NCBI GenBank assembly: GCA_021324795.1
Contig: JAJPIK010000091.1
Location: 1-45,875, forward strand
Direction of reading: 5' to 3'
Length of the DNA: 45,875 nt
From: Chloroflexota bacterium
GTDB lineage: Bacteria > Chloroflexota > UBA6077 > FW602-bin22 > CADDYW01
Both the position numbers and the translations under genes were made by a program. How positions within the stretch are numbered: position 1 is the first letter of the stretch; each line of letters opens with the position of its first letter. The notes under the pieces were generated by a model. It worked only from the letters and a program-made list of their open reading frames with translations, was not told the DNA's origin and did no database searches. Below are positions 1 to 7,355 of this stretch, in pieces.

Positions 1-106
1 GATCGAGTTGATCGTGCCGGTGGCCTTGGAAGAAGGGCTGCGCTTTGCGATTCGGGAGGGCGGCCGCACCGTCGGCGCAGGCGTCGTCACCAAGATCCTC
101 CAATAG
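1..106 (+). CDS. tuf: Elongation factor Tu, C-terminal end (partial)
   Basis: Only the last 34 codons and the TAG stop are in the window, read in the frame that begins at position 2. The peptide runs from [20 protein letters not shown] to the ending [12 protein letters not shown]. This is the classic last beta-strand of EF-Tu domain 3, where most bacterial EF-Tu proteins end in a G-A-G-V-V-T-x-I form. EF-Tu is the cytoplasmic GTPase that brings aminoacyl-tRNA to the ribosome. The next gene is rpmG, a common neighbour of tuf (tuf-tRNA-rpmG-secE-nusG in many bacteria). Here rpmG is followed by a terminator, and no secE or nusG follows. The start lies outside the window. Confidence 0.95.
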   Translation, partial: IELIVPVALEEGLRFAIREGGRTVGAGVVTKILQ

Positions 107-119
107 GGTGGATTGAATG

Positions 120-145
120 AACCCCCGGTCACGTGACCGGGGGTT
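120..145. repeat. Perfect 26-bp palindrome between tuf and rpmG
   Basis: Thirteen bases (AACCCCCGGTCAC) are followed at once by their exact reverse complement, with no spacer. The octamer GGATTGAA stands just outside on both sides (about 110 and 147). As RNA this would fold into a GC-rich hairpin after the tuf stop, but no T-run follows, so it is not a standard intrinsic terminator. It could be a partial terminator that sets the tuf/rpmG ratio, an RNA-processing site or a protein-binding site. Confidence 0.6.
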
Positions 146-171
146 GGATTGAAAGTAGTAACAGAGGAGCT

Positions 172-342
172 ATGCCAAAGAAGAAAGGCGAAGCTCGGGT
201 GGTGATCACGCTGGCATGCAGCGAATGCCGCGAGCGAAATTACACGACCGAAAAGAACAAGCGGAATGACGCCGAACGACTAGCATTGAATAAGTACTGC
301 CGTCGGTGTCGAAAGCATACTTCGCATCGGGAAGTGCGCTGA
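172..342 (+). CDS. rpmG: 50S ribosomal protein L33
   Basis: This 56-residue basic protein of the large ribosomal subunit begins [19 protein letters not shown] and has two CxxC pairs, CSEC at about 15-18 and CRRC at about 43-46. They mark the zinc-binding form of L33. The length is usual for L33. An in-frame ATG-like start upstream (133) would add 13 residues unlike L33. The ATG at 172 is preceded by AGAGGAG at about 162-168, which decides the start. The gene lies 65 bp after tuf and is closed by the strong terminator at 387-434. Confidence 0.95.
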   Translation: MPKKKGEARVVITLACSECRERNYTTEKNKRNDAERLALNKYCRRCRKHTSHREVR

Positions 343-386
343 CCGATGGCACAGGCAGTCTGGCGCGATTGTCAGGCTGATTTGAC

Positions 387-434
387 GCAACGAGGCACGC
401 CAAAGTTCAAGGGTGGCGTGCCTCGTTGCATTTT
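387..434 (+). terminator. Strong intrinsic terminator after rpmG
   Basis: A perfect 16-bp stem (left arm GCAACGAGGCACGCCA, 387-402; right arm 414-429) encloses an 11-base loop and is followed by ATTTT. It ends the tuf-rpmG transcript. The next reading frame could be extended back to 413 inside this stem, which argues against that long start. Confidence 0.9.
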
Positions 435-475
435 ACGGGTGGATTCCTTTGAGGGGAGACGGCGGCTGGCCGACG

Positions 476-1453
476 ATGAATAATCTATCGATTCTCGACG
501 TGGCTATTCTGATCGTCCTGGCGTGGTTCGCGATTGCTGGTATTCGCCGCGGCTTCGTTCTTTCGCTCTTTGACGTCGTCGCACTTGTCTTGACAATTAT
601 CTTGGCGACCAAGACTTTTCATCTAGTGGGCGCACTGATCGCGACACAGTTTGGTATCTCCTCTCTATTCGCCGACCTCTTTGGCTTCGCCGCCGTGATG
701 TTCGTCGGTGAGATCCTTCGGATGATCGGTGCGGCGATCGTTTCCGCGGCTTTGAAGCCGGTCTTTTTTGCGATGCCACCACTCGGTTACATGAACAACT
801 TGGCGGGCCTGTTTCCCGGAGCGCTGCGTGGCTTGGGGTACGTCTCCGTGGCCTTGCTGGTGCTGCAAGGCATTCCTCTCGTGTCCGGCCTTCACACCGA
901 GATTGCTCAATCTCCAGTTGCCTCAACGGTGCTCAACCTGATTGGGGGCGCTTCTCCATCATTTCAGAACGTCATGGGCTTGCTGGTCGAGGGAAACACC
1001 AGCATACTTACAGATCCCACGGCTGGCGTGACGAGTCACCTCCCAATCCCGTCTGGCATTGGTAGCTCGCCGGACCCCTCTGCGGAGAAGCAGCTACTGG
1101 ACATGACGAACCTCGCTCGTACCCAAGCTGGCTTATCCCCCCTTGTTCTCGATGACAATCTGAGTGTGGTTGCCCGCGTTCACAGTGTCGAGATGTTTCA
1201 AATGGCGTATTTTTCTCACGACTCCCCGATATACGGTACGCCTGTCCAACGGTTACAACGCGCTGGCTTATCGTTCCGAGTCAGTGGAGAGAACATTGCC
1301 TACGCGCCAACGATCTCAATGGCGTTTAGCGGACTAATGAAGAGCGCCGACCACCGCGGCAATATTCTCTCTTCAGACTTTCACCGAGTTGGCATTGGTG
1401 TCGCTCGGGCGGGGCTATGGGGCTATATGGTTACCGAGGATTTTACGGACTAA
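476..1453 (+). CDS. CvpA-like membrane domain fused to a CAP/SCP domain
   Basis: This 325-residue protein has two parts. Residues about 1-165 are hydrophobic, with about four membrane segments, and begin MNNLSILDVAILIVLAWFAI. The G-x-R-x-G-F pattern (AGIRRGF) after the first helix is typical of the CvpA (colicin V production) family. Residues about 200-325 form a CAP/SCP domain with its usual motifs: HSVEMF, YFSHDSP, GENIA and HRGNIL, ending in a VGIGV...Y strand. CAP domains act outside the cell and their enzymatic role in bacteria is mostly unknown. The layout suggests a membrane anchor presenting a CAP domain on the outer face, which is inference. The ATG at 476 was chosen because the longer frame starts inside the rpmG terminator. 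No ideal ribosome site is seen; GAGGGGAG lies about 20 bases upstream. The gene appears to stand alone. Confidence 0.85.
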   Translation: MNNLSILDVAILIVLAWFAIAGIRRGFVLSLFDVVALVLTIILATKTFHLVGALIATQFGISSLFADLFGFAAVMFVGEILRMIGAAIVSAALKPVFFAMPPLGYMNNLAGLFPGALRGLGYVSVALLVLQGIPLVSGLHTEIAQSPVASTVLNLIGGASPSFQNVMGLLVEGNTSILTDPTAGVTSHLPIPSGIGSSPDPSAEKQLLDMTNLARTQAGLSPLVLDDNLSVVARVHSVEMFQMAYFSHDSPIYGTPVQRLQRAGLSFRVSGENIAYAPTISMAFSGLMKSADHRGNILSSDFHRVGIGVARAGLWGYMVTEDFTD

Positions 1454-1523
1454 GCTTAGTTCGTAGCAACTACGCCAGGCTTTCGCTTCTGAATAGCTTT
1501 TCCAGTCGCTTGTCACGAATGCA

Positions 1524-2696
1524 CTAGATCCGAATAATCTCCCTCTGCAGCGGCGTGGTGACGGTCGGCCCTTTGCTCGGATCGACGTAAACGTTGATCT
1601 CTAGCCGCACGCCGAAGTCGTTAAGGTAGATTCCAGGCTCGATCGTGAAGCCAACGCCTGGAATAATCTGACGGGTATCGCGTGTCTCGAAGCTGTCCAA
1701 ATTTACCCCGTTACTGTGAATCGCCTCTCCGAGACTGTGACCGAGCCGATGGGTAAAAAATGCCGCGTATCCGTCGCGCTCGATGATCTCGCGTGCGAGA
1801 CGGTCAACCTCCCAACCTTCGAGGGCGCGCCCCTGGCGCCACGCGTCTTCAAGGAAGTTAACCGCGGCGTCACGGGCCCGACGGACCACATCAAACACGC
1901 GCTCGTAGAGAATGGGAACCTGATTTCCGACGTAGGCAACCCAGGTGGTGTCACCATAGATTGCCCCCGTTTGAGTGAGCTTTCCCCAGAGGTCAATGAG
2001 AACCCAGTCGCCGGTACGAATGGGGGCAGATGACTCTCTGGTTGGCTCATAGTGAGGATCACCTGAGTGCTGATTGACCGCGACCGTGGGCCCCTCGTCA
2101 GTCATAAGACCAAGCGCGGCGAAGCGGTCGAGGATGAATTGTCGTACCTCGATTTCACCAATGCCAGCCGCGAGATTCTGATGAATGAAGCCGAATGCAT
2201 CCTGTGCGACGTCGACGACCGCCTGCGCGGCGATCCGGTGCATTTCCACCTGTTCAGGTGTCCAACGGGAAACGGCATATTGTAAGACGTCACCGGAGGA
2301 GACAACCTGGACACCCAGTGCTTGAACTTCTTCGATCGTGCCGGCGTCGACCCGCGAGACAACAGGCAGGGCACACCCGGGCGAGTACTCCATCGCGATC
2401 CGCTGCCGGCCGTCGAGGAGAGTCTGAAGGCCTTTTTCCTGGTCGGCTCGGCTCCGATAAACCTCGACCGGCCAGCCAAGATCAGTAAGTCGCTGCGCAT
2501 CGACCTCGTGGAGCAGAAATCTTGGGCTACCGTGAGGCGGAATGAGCAAAAAGGCACGTCGTGTGGTATGGCGTCGACCACCGACGACTTGCCAGAAAAT
2601 TGGATTATTGTGGTGAAAGTCCTCGAGCAGCCAGCCATCGAGTTGGGTCCGTTGGAGATATGCCTGTGCGTCGGCGAGAGCAAAAGAGCCGGCCAT
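1524..2696 (-). CDS. M24-family metallopeptidase (Xaa-Pro peptidase-like)
   Basis: The 390-residue protein has the two-domain pitta-bread layout of Xaa-Pro aminopeptidases: a less conserved N-terminal domain (about 1-160) and a C-terminal catalytic domain. The five expected metal ligands are visible in order: Asp in VLIDLWG (about 235), Asp in YGDTTW (about 246), His in RLGHSLG (about 320), Glu in TIEPGIYL (about 352) and Glu in VRLEINVYV (about 366). It is therefore likely an active cytoplasmic dipeptidase or aminopeptidase using two Mn or Co ions. Exact substrate choice cannot be read. The frame is open 40 codons further upstream, but the ATG at 2696 has GGAGGG about 10 bases before it, and the upstream part is lysine-rich and unlike the family. 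The gene follows the small zinc-ribbon gene by 31 bp and probably shares its promoter. Confidence 0.85.
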   Translation of the reverse strand: MAGSFALADAQAYLQRTQLDGWLLEDFHHNNPIFWQVVGGRRHTTRRAFLLIPPHGSPRFLLHEVDAQRLTDLGWPVEVYRSRADQEKGLQTLLDGRQRIAMEYSPGCALPVVSRVDAGTIEEVQALGVQVVSSGDVLQYAVSRWTPEQVEMHRIAAQAVVDVAQDAFGFIHQNLAAGIGEIEVRQFILDRFAALGLMTDEGPTVAVNQHSGDPHYEPTRESSAPIRTGDWVLIDLWGKLTQTGAIYGDTTWVAYVGNQVPILYERVFDVVRRARDAAVNFLEDAWRQGRALEGWEVDRLAREIIERDGYAAFFTHRLGHSLGEAIHSNGVNLDSFETRDTRQIIPGVGFTIEPGIYLNDFGVRLEINVYVDPSKGPTVTTPLQREIIRI

Positions 2697-2727
2697 CGGC
2701 GAGATACCCTCCGGATTCTTGTTGCGG

Positions 2728-2934
2728 TTAGACTTTCCCTTTGCCTTTGCACTTCGGGCATGTGCCTTCGACGCGATGCCAGCCACCTGGTTCCGACGGG
2801 TCAGGCCACTTCTCATTCACCTGGCCAGTACCGTCGCAGCGCGTGCACTTCGTTTTCGGAGCGAAGTTGAAGCGCGAGATGATCACGAACGCAACGACGA
2901 CCACCACGAGCAGTAATAATGATTCCGGGCCCAC
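2728..2934 (-). CDS. Small membrane protein with DnaJ-type zinc ribbon
   Basis: A 68-residue protein starting at GTG (2934) with AGAGG six bases upstream. Residues about 5-20 form one hydrophobic helix (SLLLLVVVVVAFVII). The rest is soluble and holds two CxxCxGxG units, CTRCDGTG and CPKCKGKG, separated by about 23 residues. Such pairs bind one zinc in DnaJ-like central domains. The likely picture is a single-pass protein with a cytoplasmic zinc ribbon. No J domain is present, so it is not DnaJ. It precedes the M24 peptidase by 31 bp on the same strand, so the two are probably co-transcribed. Function unknown; a helper in protein handling is only a guess. Confidence 0.75.
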   Translation of the reverse strand: MGPESLLLLVVVVVAFVIISRFNFAPKTKCTRCDGTGQVNEKWPDPSEPGGWHRVEGTCPKCKGKGKV

Positions 2935-2966
2935 CTCGTACCTCTTGCGAGAGAATATTCGCCTGC

Positions 2967-2972
2967 ATTATA
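2967..2972 (-). promoter_or_regulatory. Extended -10 promoter for the zinc-ribbon/M24 unit
   Basis: On the minus strand the sequence reads TGTTATAAT, a perfect extended -10 (TGnTATAAT). No good -35 is seen 16-18 bases upstream. Transcription would start near 2960, about 26 bases before the GTG at 2934. Confidence 0.6.
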
Positions 2973-3066
2973 ACACTCACGCCTACTCCGGCGCCTTGCG
3001 AGTCGGGCCGTTCTTGCTTGAAAGCCTGGCCTGAAGGTGATTTTCAACTGCGCGATACGCAAGCAC

Positions 3067-3095
3067 GTGACCAAGCGCTGTCTGAATGATATAAT
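3067..3095 (+). promoter_or_regulatory. pcrA promoter with extended -10, giving a near-leaderless mRNA
   Basis: TGATATAAT (3087-3095) is a perfect extended -10, with GTGACC at 3067-3072 as a 4/6 match to TTGACA at a 17-bp spacing. The pcrA ATG is at 3104, only 8 bases after the -10 box, so the predicted transcript start falls at or 1-2 bases before the start codon. Confidence 0.7.
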
Positions 3096-3103
3096 CCCGT
3101 GCG

Positions 3104-5359
3104 ATGTTAAACTCCAATGAAACGATCCTCGAACGACTGAACCCTGCCCAACGCGACGCGGTGACGACGACTCGGGGACCTTTGTTAGTTCTGGCTGGAC
3201 CTGGTTCCGGCAAAACACGAGTGATCACCCACCGAATCGCCTATTTGCTCGGTCCAGGTGGAGTGCCGGCTTCGGCGATTCTCGCCGTCACCTTCACCAA
3301 GAAAGCAGCTCACGAAATGGTCGAACGGCTGCAGACTCTGGTTCTTGGTCAAAGTCGCCACCTGCTGATCGGCACGTTTCACTCGATCTGCTCCCGAATT
3401 CTCCGGCAGGATGGCGAGGCGATTGGCGTCGCGCGAACCTTCACAATTGCCGACGAAGACGATCAGGAAAGAATCGTCCGCCGGGTCATCAAAGATCTGA
3501 ATTGGGATGAGAAGAGGAATCCACCGGGCGCGTTCTTGAGCCGGATTTCAGCGGCGAAGAGCCACTTGATCGGTCCCGACGAGTTCCGCCGAGCGGCCGA
3601 TTCATATGCGGACGAGCTCGCGGCGGTTGTCTACCAGCACTATCAGGAAGAACTTGGGAAAGCTGACTTGCTCGATTTCGACGATCTGATCATGCGCACG
3701 GTCCACCTCTTTCAAGAGCGGTCTGACGTCTTAGCCAAGTATCAAGAACGCTATCAACATATTCTCGTCGACGAATTTCAAGACACGAACCTTACTCAGT
3801 ACGCGCTGATTCGTCTCTTAGGACAGCGTTATCGCAATGTCTGCGTGGTCGGCGACGAAGACCAGTCGGTGTACAGTTGGCGTCAAGCCGACATTCGCAA
3901 CATTCTCAATTTCGAGAATGATTTTCCAGACGCTCGGGTGGTTGTTCTCGAACAAAACTATCGCTCGACCCAAACCATTCTGTGGACTGCTCGGGAAATT
4001 ATCACGCCTAATCGGCAGCGGAAAGACAAACGGCTCTTCACCGAGAATGATCGTGGCGAGCGGATCTTCGTCTTCGAGGGATATGACGAGAACGAGGAAG
4101 CTCAATATGTTGCCACCCAGATCGAGCGCTTGCTTGCCAGTGGCACAGTTCACTATCGAGACGTAGCGGTGATGTACCGTACCAATAGCCAATCGCGGGT
4201 TCTCGAAAAGACCTTTCTGCGCCATCGTCTGCCCCACAAGGTCGTCGGGATGCGCTTCTACGAGCGCAAAGAAATTCGTGATCTGCTCGCGTATTTACGT
4301 CTGTGTTACAATCCGAACGATCTGACGAGTTTGGAACGGATCATCAACGTACCGGCTCGGGACATTGGAGCAAAGTCAATTGCCGACTTGCAGCTCTGGG
4401 CGGCGCGTGCCGGTCGGACGGTTCCCGAGGCAATTAGGGCACTCGCACTTGACGAAGAGCTAGGCGTACCGTGCCCGCTGAGCAAGCGGGCACGGACGAA
4501 TGTGGCCGAGTTCGGTCGGCTGCTGATGACGCTCCAAGCCGCCAGCCATGAGCTCGTCGTCGGACGGCTGATCGAGAAGATCGCGTCGCTCACCGGTTAC
4601 CAGGAATTCTTGCGCGATGGCAGTCAAGAGGGAGAGAGCCGCTGGGAAAACGTGCGTGAGCTCATGACCGTTGCTGACGAATTCTCGGCTTACGATGCGC
4701 CAACCAGCCTCGCCAGCTTTCTCGAGGATGTCGCCCTGGCTGCCGATGCCGATGAGTACGACAGCTCGGCTGACGCGGTGACCTTGATCACCCTCCACGC
4801 GGCAAAGGGCCTTGAGTTTGACGTCGTTTTCATCGTTGGGCTAGAAGAAGGGCTCTGTCCGCACAATCGGTCCATAGAAAGTAATGACCTGAGCCAGCTC
4901 GAAGAGGAGCGACGTCTTCTCTACGTTGGGGTAACCCGGGCGCGGCGACGGCTCTTCTTGACTTACGCCAGCCGGCGGACGCAATTTGGCACGGTCATGC
5001 CTCGCCAGCCGTCGCGATTCTTCAAGGATGTTCCTCGTGAACTGGTCTTCGGCACCGCTCGTGCTGTTCAGGCGCCGGGGCGGCGTCATGGGTGGACTGA
5101 TCCAGGGCCGGCGGGACCAGTCACCTCGCGCAGTAGCTTGCCTCGGCCGCTGGCGAGCTCATCAGAGGCACTTCGTGCCAAGCCAGCGGGCACACCAACT
5201 CGCTTTAAGCCAGGTGACCGTGTCGAACACCCGAAGTTTGGCGAGGGAGTGATCGTGAGCGTCGAGCCTCGGGGAGAAGATGCCGAGGTCACCGTGGCCT
5301 TTCCCGATTTGCCGATCAAACGTCTTTTGGCTAGCTACGCCAATCTACGTTTGCTCTGA
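3104..5359 (+). CDS. pcrA: ATP-dependent 3'-5' DNA helicase of the UvrD/PcrA type
   Basis: The 751-residue protein carries the full superfamily 1A motif set. These are the Q motif LNPAQRDAV (about 12-20), Walker A LAGPGSGKT (about 30-38), Ia FTKKAAHEM, Walker B ILVDEFQDT (about 220), III GDEDQSVYSWRQAD, IV LEQNYRS, V LHAAKGLEFD (about 563) and VI LLYVGVTRARRRL (about 604). The last 50 residues (KPGDRVEHPKFGEGVI...) match the C-terminal Tudor-like tail of PcrA that binds RNA polymerase in Bacillus. PcrA removes proteins and blocks from DNA and works in nucleotide excision and replication-transcription conflicts. The length is as expected. The ATG at 3104 sits 8 bases after a perfect -10 box and has no Shine-Dalgarno site, pointing to leaderless translation. 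The gene converges on the recombinase gene downstream. Confidence 0.95.
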   Translation: MLNSNETILERLNPAQRDAVTTTRGPLLVLAGPGSGKTRVITHRIAYLLGPGGVPASAILAVTFTKKAAHEMVERLQTLVLGQSRHLLIGTFHSICSRILRQDGEAIGVARTFTIADEDDQERIVRRVIKDLNWDEKRNPPGAFLSRISAAKSHLIGPDEFRRAADSYADELAAVVYQHYQEELGKADLLDFDDLIMRTVHLFQERSDVLAKYQERYQHILVDEFQDTNLTQYALIRLLGQRYRNVCVVGDEDQSVYSWRQADIRNILNFENDFPDARVVVLEQNYRSTQTILWTAREIITPNRQRKDKRLFTENDRGERIFVFEGYDENEEAQYVATQIERLLASGTVHYRDVAVMYRTNSQSRVLEKTFLRHRLPHKVVGMRFYERKEIRDLLAYLRLCYNPNDLTSLERIINVPARDIGAKSIADLQLWAARAGRTVPEAIRALALDEELGVPCPLSKRARTNVAEFGRLLMTLQAASHELVVGRLIEKIASLTGYQEFLRDGSQEGESRWENVRELMTVADEFSAYDAPTSLASFLEDVALAADADEYDSSADAVTLITLHAAKGLEFDVVFIVGLEEGLCPHNRSIESNDLSQLEEERRLLYVGVTRARRRLFLTYASRRTQFGTVMPRQPSRFFKDVPRELVFGTARAVQAPGRRHGWTDPGPAGPVTSRSSLPRPLASSSEALRAKPAGTPTRFKPGDRVEHPKFGEGVIVSVEPRGEDAEVTVAFPDLPIKRLLASYANLRLL

Positions 5360-5413
5360 ATAAATTCGTGTTGCCCTCCTAGATCCCGCCGTATCTCTCG
5401 TGCGCAATCCAGG

Positions 5414-6367
5414 CTAGGTGCCTACGAGCTCGGGCTTGCTGTTCCGGTCGTCGCTCGGGCGTGACCGTCCGGCGACTTGAGTGTAGATCTGAGTCGTGGC
5501 AATATTCGCGTGGCCGAGCAGTTCTTGAACAGCACGCAGATCCGTGTGATCGTCGATCAAGCGCACCGCGAACGAGTGCCGCAGCGCTTGAGGGGTAATG
5601 TCTTCGGGCAAGCCGGCGCGGCGAGCATGCTCTTTCAGAATCAGCCAGAACCCCTGGCGGGTTAAACGATCCCCGTGATGGTTTACGAAGAGCGCCTGCT
5701 CGTCACGCCGTCGAATAAGGCCGTTCCGCGCGGAGACCAAGTAGGTTTCCAGTGCTTGTACCGCGTTACTGTCAATTGGGATGATTCTCTCGCGACCATT
5801 CCGACTAATACAGCGCACGTAGCCTGACGAGAGGTCCAGATCCTCAAGATTGAGCGCGACTAACTCGCTGACTCTGAGACCAGTCGAATAGAGTAAACGT
5901 AGCATCGCCGTGTCCCGAATGTCGTCAGGTGAGGAACCTTGCGCGGGCTGCTCGAGTAGACCGGACACCTCGCTGTCGGTGAGGCTGCGTGGTAGCGCCT
6001 TGTCGATCCGTGGCGAGTCTAAGTTTTCGGTGGGATCGGCGTCAATGATCCCACGCGTTTGAAGGAAGTGAAAGAAGGATTTCATCGCCGCGATTTTGCG
6101 AGCTACCGTCGTCGTCGCGTAGCCCTTTTCTTTCAACGCAACGACGAAGCCAACAATCCGAACGCGGGAGAGCGATGCCCAACCCACGCTGTCCTCGGAC
6201 GTACCATCGGTGAGAGGATCAAGGTTCCGGGATCCGGTCGTACTGAGGTACTGATAAAGCTGCGTCAAATCATTGCGATATGCAGCGATCGTGTTTGGCG
6301 ATGCCGAGAGGTCGACTTCCAGATGCCGCAGGTAGGCCTCGATGTGCTCCCACAACAGTCCATCCAT
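5414..6367 (-). CDS. XerC/XerD-like tyrosine recombinase with altered active site
   Basis: A 317-residue tyrosine recombinase with an N-terminal SAM-like core-binding domain (about 1-105) and a C-terminal catalytic domain. Visible catalytic residues are Arg-I in STGLRVSELV, Arg-II in ALRHSF, the third-box His in ELLGHANIATTQ and the nucleophile Tyr in QIYTQV. Two positions differ from XerC/D. The beta-hairpin Lys (GKGxKER in the family) is Arg in SRNGRERIIP. The His of HxLRH is Gln (TPQALRHSF, codon CAA). Family knowledge gives chromosome dimer resolution at dif as the usual role, but the substitutions may lower activity or mark a different role. No mobile-element genes, integrase-type repeats or dif-like site were seen next to it. 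The ATG at 6367 begins MDGLLWEHIEAYLRHLEVDL, typical of Xer. A shorter start is unlikely. Confidence 0.85.
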   Translation of the reverse strand: MDGLLWEHIEAYLRHLEVDLSASPNTIAAYRNDLTQLYQYLSTTGSRNLDPLTDGTSEDSVGWASLSRVRIVGFVVALKEKGYATTTVARKIAAMKSFFHFLQTRGIIDADPTENLDSPRIDKALPRSLTDSEVSGLLEQPAQGSSPDDIRDTAMLRLLYSTGLRVSELVALNLEDLDLSSGYVRCISRNGRERIIPIDSNAVQALETYLVSARNGLIRRRDEQALFVNHHGDRLTRQGFWLILKEHARRAGLPEDITPQALRHSFAVRLIDDHTDLRAVQELLGHANIATTQIYTQVAGRSRPSDDRNSKPELVGT

Positions 6368-6472
6368 TCTGTACTATCACCGCATTCCTTCGAATGACTC
6401 ATCATCGTGCCTCGAGCGCTCACCGACGTGGTTCGCCAAACTGACGGCTGCTTTGCTGCCAGCCCAGCGCGT

Positions 6473-6500
6473 ATTTTATCATACGGGCGGCCATTGTCCA
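6473..6500 (-). promoter_or_regulatory. Promoter for the Xer-like recombinase
   Basis: Reading the minus strand, TGGACA (6495-6500, 5/6) is followed after 16 bp by TAAAAT (6473-6478, 5/6), and TG one base upstream of the -10 makes it an extended -10. The start would lie near 6466, giving a leader of about 100 bases. Confidence 0.55.
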
Positions 6501-6592
6501 GACCATCGTCAAGCTTAGTAGCAAACTTTAACCGAATCTTTGCGCGCTGGCACGCGCTTTGCCATCGTTTCTGTCTAAAGGGAGGGAAGCGC

Positions 6593-6958
6593 GTGCTCGT
6601 ATTCAAACACGAAGCAGTACTTACCTTCATTGGGCGGCTAGTGCACGACCGGGAGTTTTGTGAATGGTTTGCCAGCGAGCCGTCCGATGCCATGTCATCG
6701 CATGGATTAACCATGCGCGACCTTGAGGATGTGGCGGACGTCCTCCGGACGGATCGACGTCAACCGGAAGTTGCTGCCGCGATGTGCCCCATGGTGGATG
6801 TGCTGCTGCGGCTGATTGAAGAGTCACGACAAGGACACGTCGCCAGCTCACCCGCTGAACGCTTGAGCCTTCTGGATAGCGAGCTGCGCCAGGTGCATGA
6901 GCGGCTAGCAGTTGCCCGGTCCTACCGGATGCGGCCATGGTGGAAGTTCTGGGAATGA
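6593..6958 (+). CDS. Small protein of unknown function (NHLP/Os1348-like N-terminus)
   Basis: A 121-residue soluble protein starting at GTG (6593), with GGAGGG at 6581-6586, six bases upstream. The frame is open further upstream, but that stretch lacks a ribosome site and crosses the xer promoter. The segment FIGRLVHDREFCEWFASEPS followed by a GLTMRDLEDV helix resembles the short helical domain of Os1348/NHLP-clan proteins, which resemble peptide-maturase leader regions. This is a resemblance by eye only. The middle and end are Glu/Arg-rich helices, and the C-terminus is aromatic and basic (RPWWKFWE), possibly membrane-associating. A second small gene follows at 7045. No maturation enzyme, transporter or precursor peptide is nearby, so no pathway is proposed. 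Confidence 0.65.
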   Translation: MLVFKHEAVLTFIGRLVHDREFCEWFASEPSDAMSSHGLTMRDLEDVADVLRTDRRQPEVAAAMCPMVDVLLRLIEESRQGHVASSPAERLSLLDSELRQVHERLAVARSYRMRPWWKFWE

Positions 6959-7044
6959 CCGTCAGTTTGCAGTACGGATTGGCGAGCGGGTTCAGGAGCA
7001 GATTGAGGACTGGCCATCGAGGACTGGTCATCAAGGAGTCGTCA

Positions 7045-7296
7045 ATGGCGTCATTCTGGGTACGACTGGGACGGTGGATCGACTCGTTACTTGGCGGTGA
7101 GAATCACGAGGAGGGAGTTGACCAGGCGCGAGTAGACGAGGCGATTTATTTGATTCAATCGGCGATCGAGCAAGAGCAGCGCGATCGGGCGGCTAAGAAG
7201 TTAAAAGTCACCGACCTGTCCCCGGAGCGACAAGCGGCCCTGGCCGAGAGTCTCCAGCGGTTACTCAAGAAGCCAACGACCGAGGAGCAGACGTAA
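7045..7296 (+). CDS. Small hypothetical protein
   Basis: An 83-residue protein beginning MASFWVRLGRWIDSLLGG, with AAGGAG at 7033-7038 exactly six bases before the ATG. Upstream in-frame starts have no ribosome site. The first 18 residues form an amphipathic, Trp-rich helix that could lie on a membrane surface. The rest is charged and helical (VDEAIYLIQSAIEQEQRDRA). It shares a W-R-rich motif style with the end of the gene before it, and the two are probably one transcript. Family not recognised. It converges on mreB; the 59 bp between them hold no clear terminator. Confidence 0.65.
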   Translation: MASFWVRLGRWIDSLLGGENHEEGVDQARVDEAIYLIQSAIEQEQRDRAAKKLKVTDLSPERQAALAESLQRLLKKPTTEEQT

Positions 7297-7355
7297 TGGA
7301 TTTCGCCGTTCGGAGGGGAGGAATGAGACACACGCCTTACTTCTACCCGCCGATC

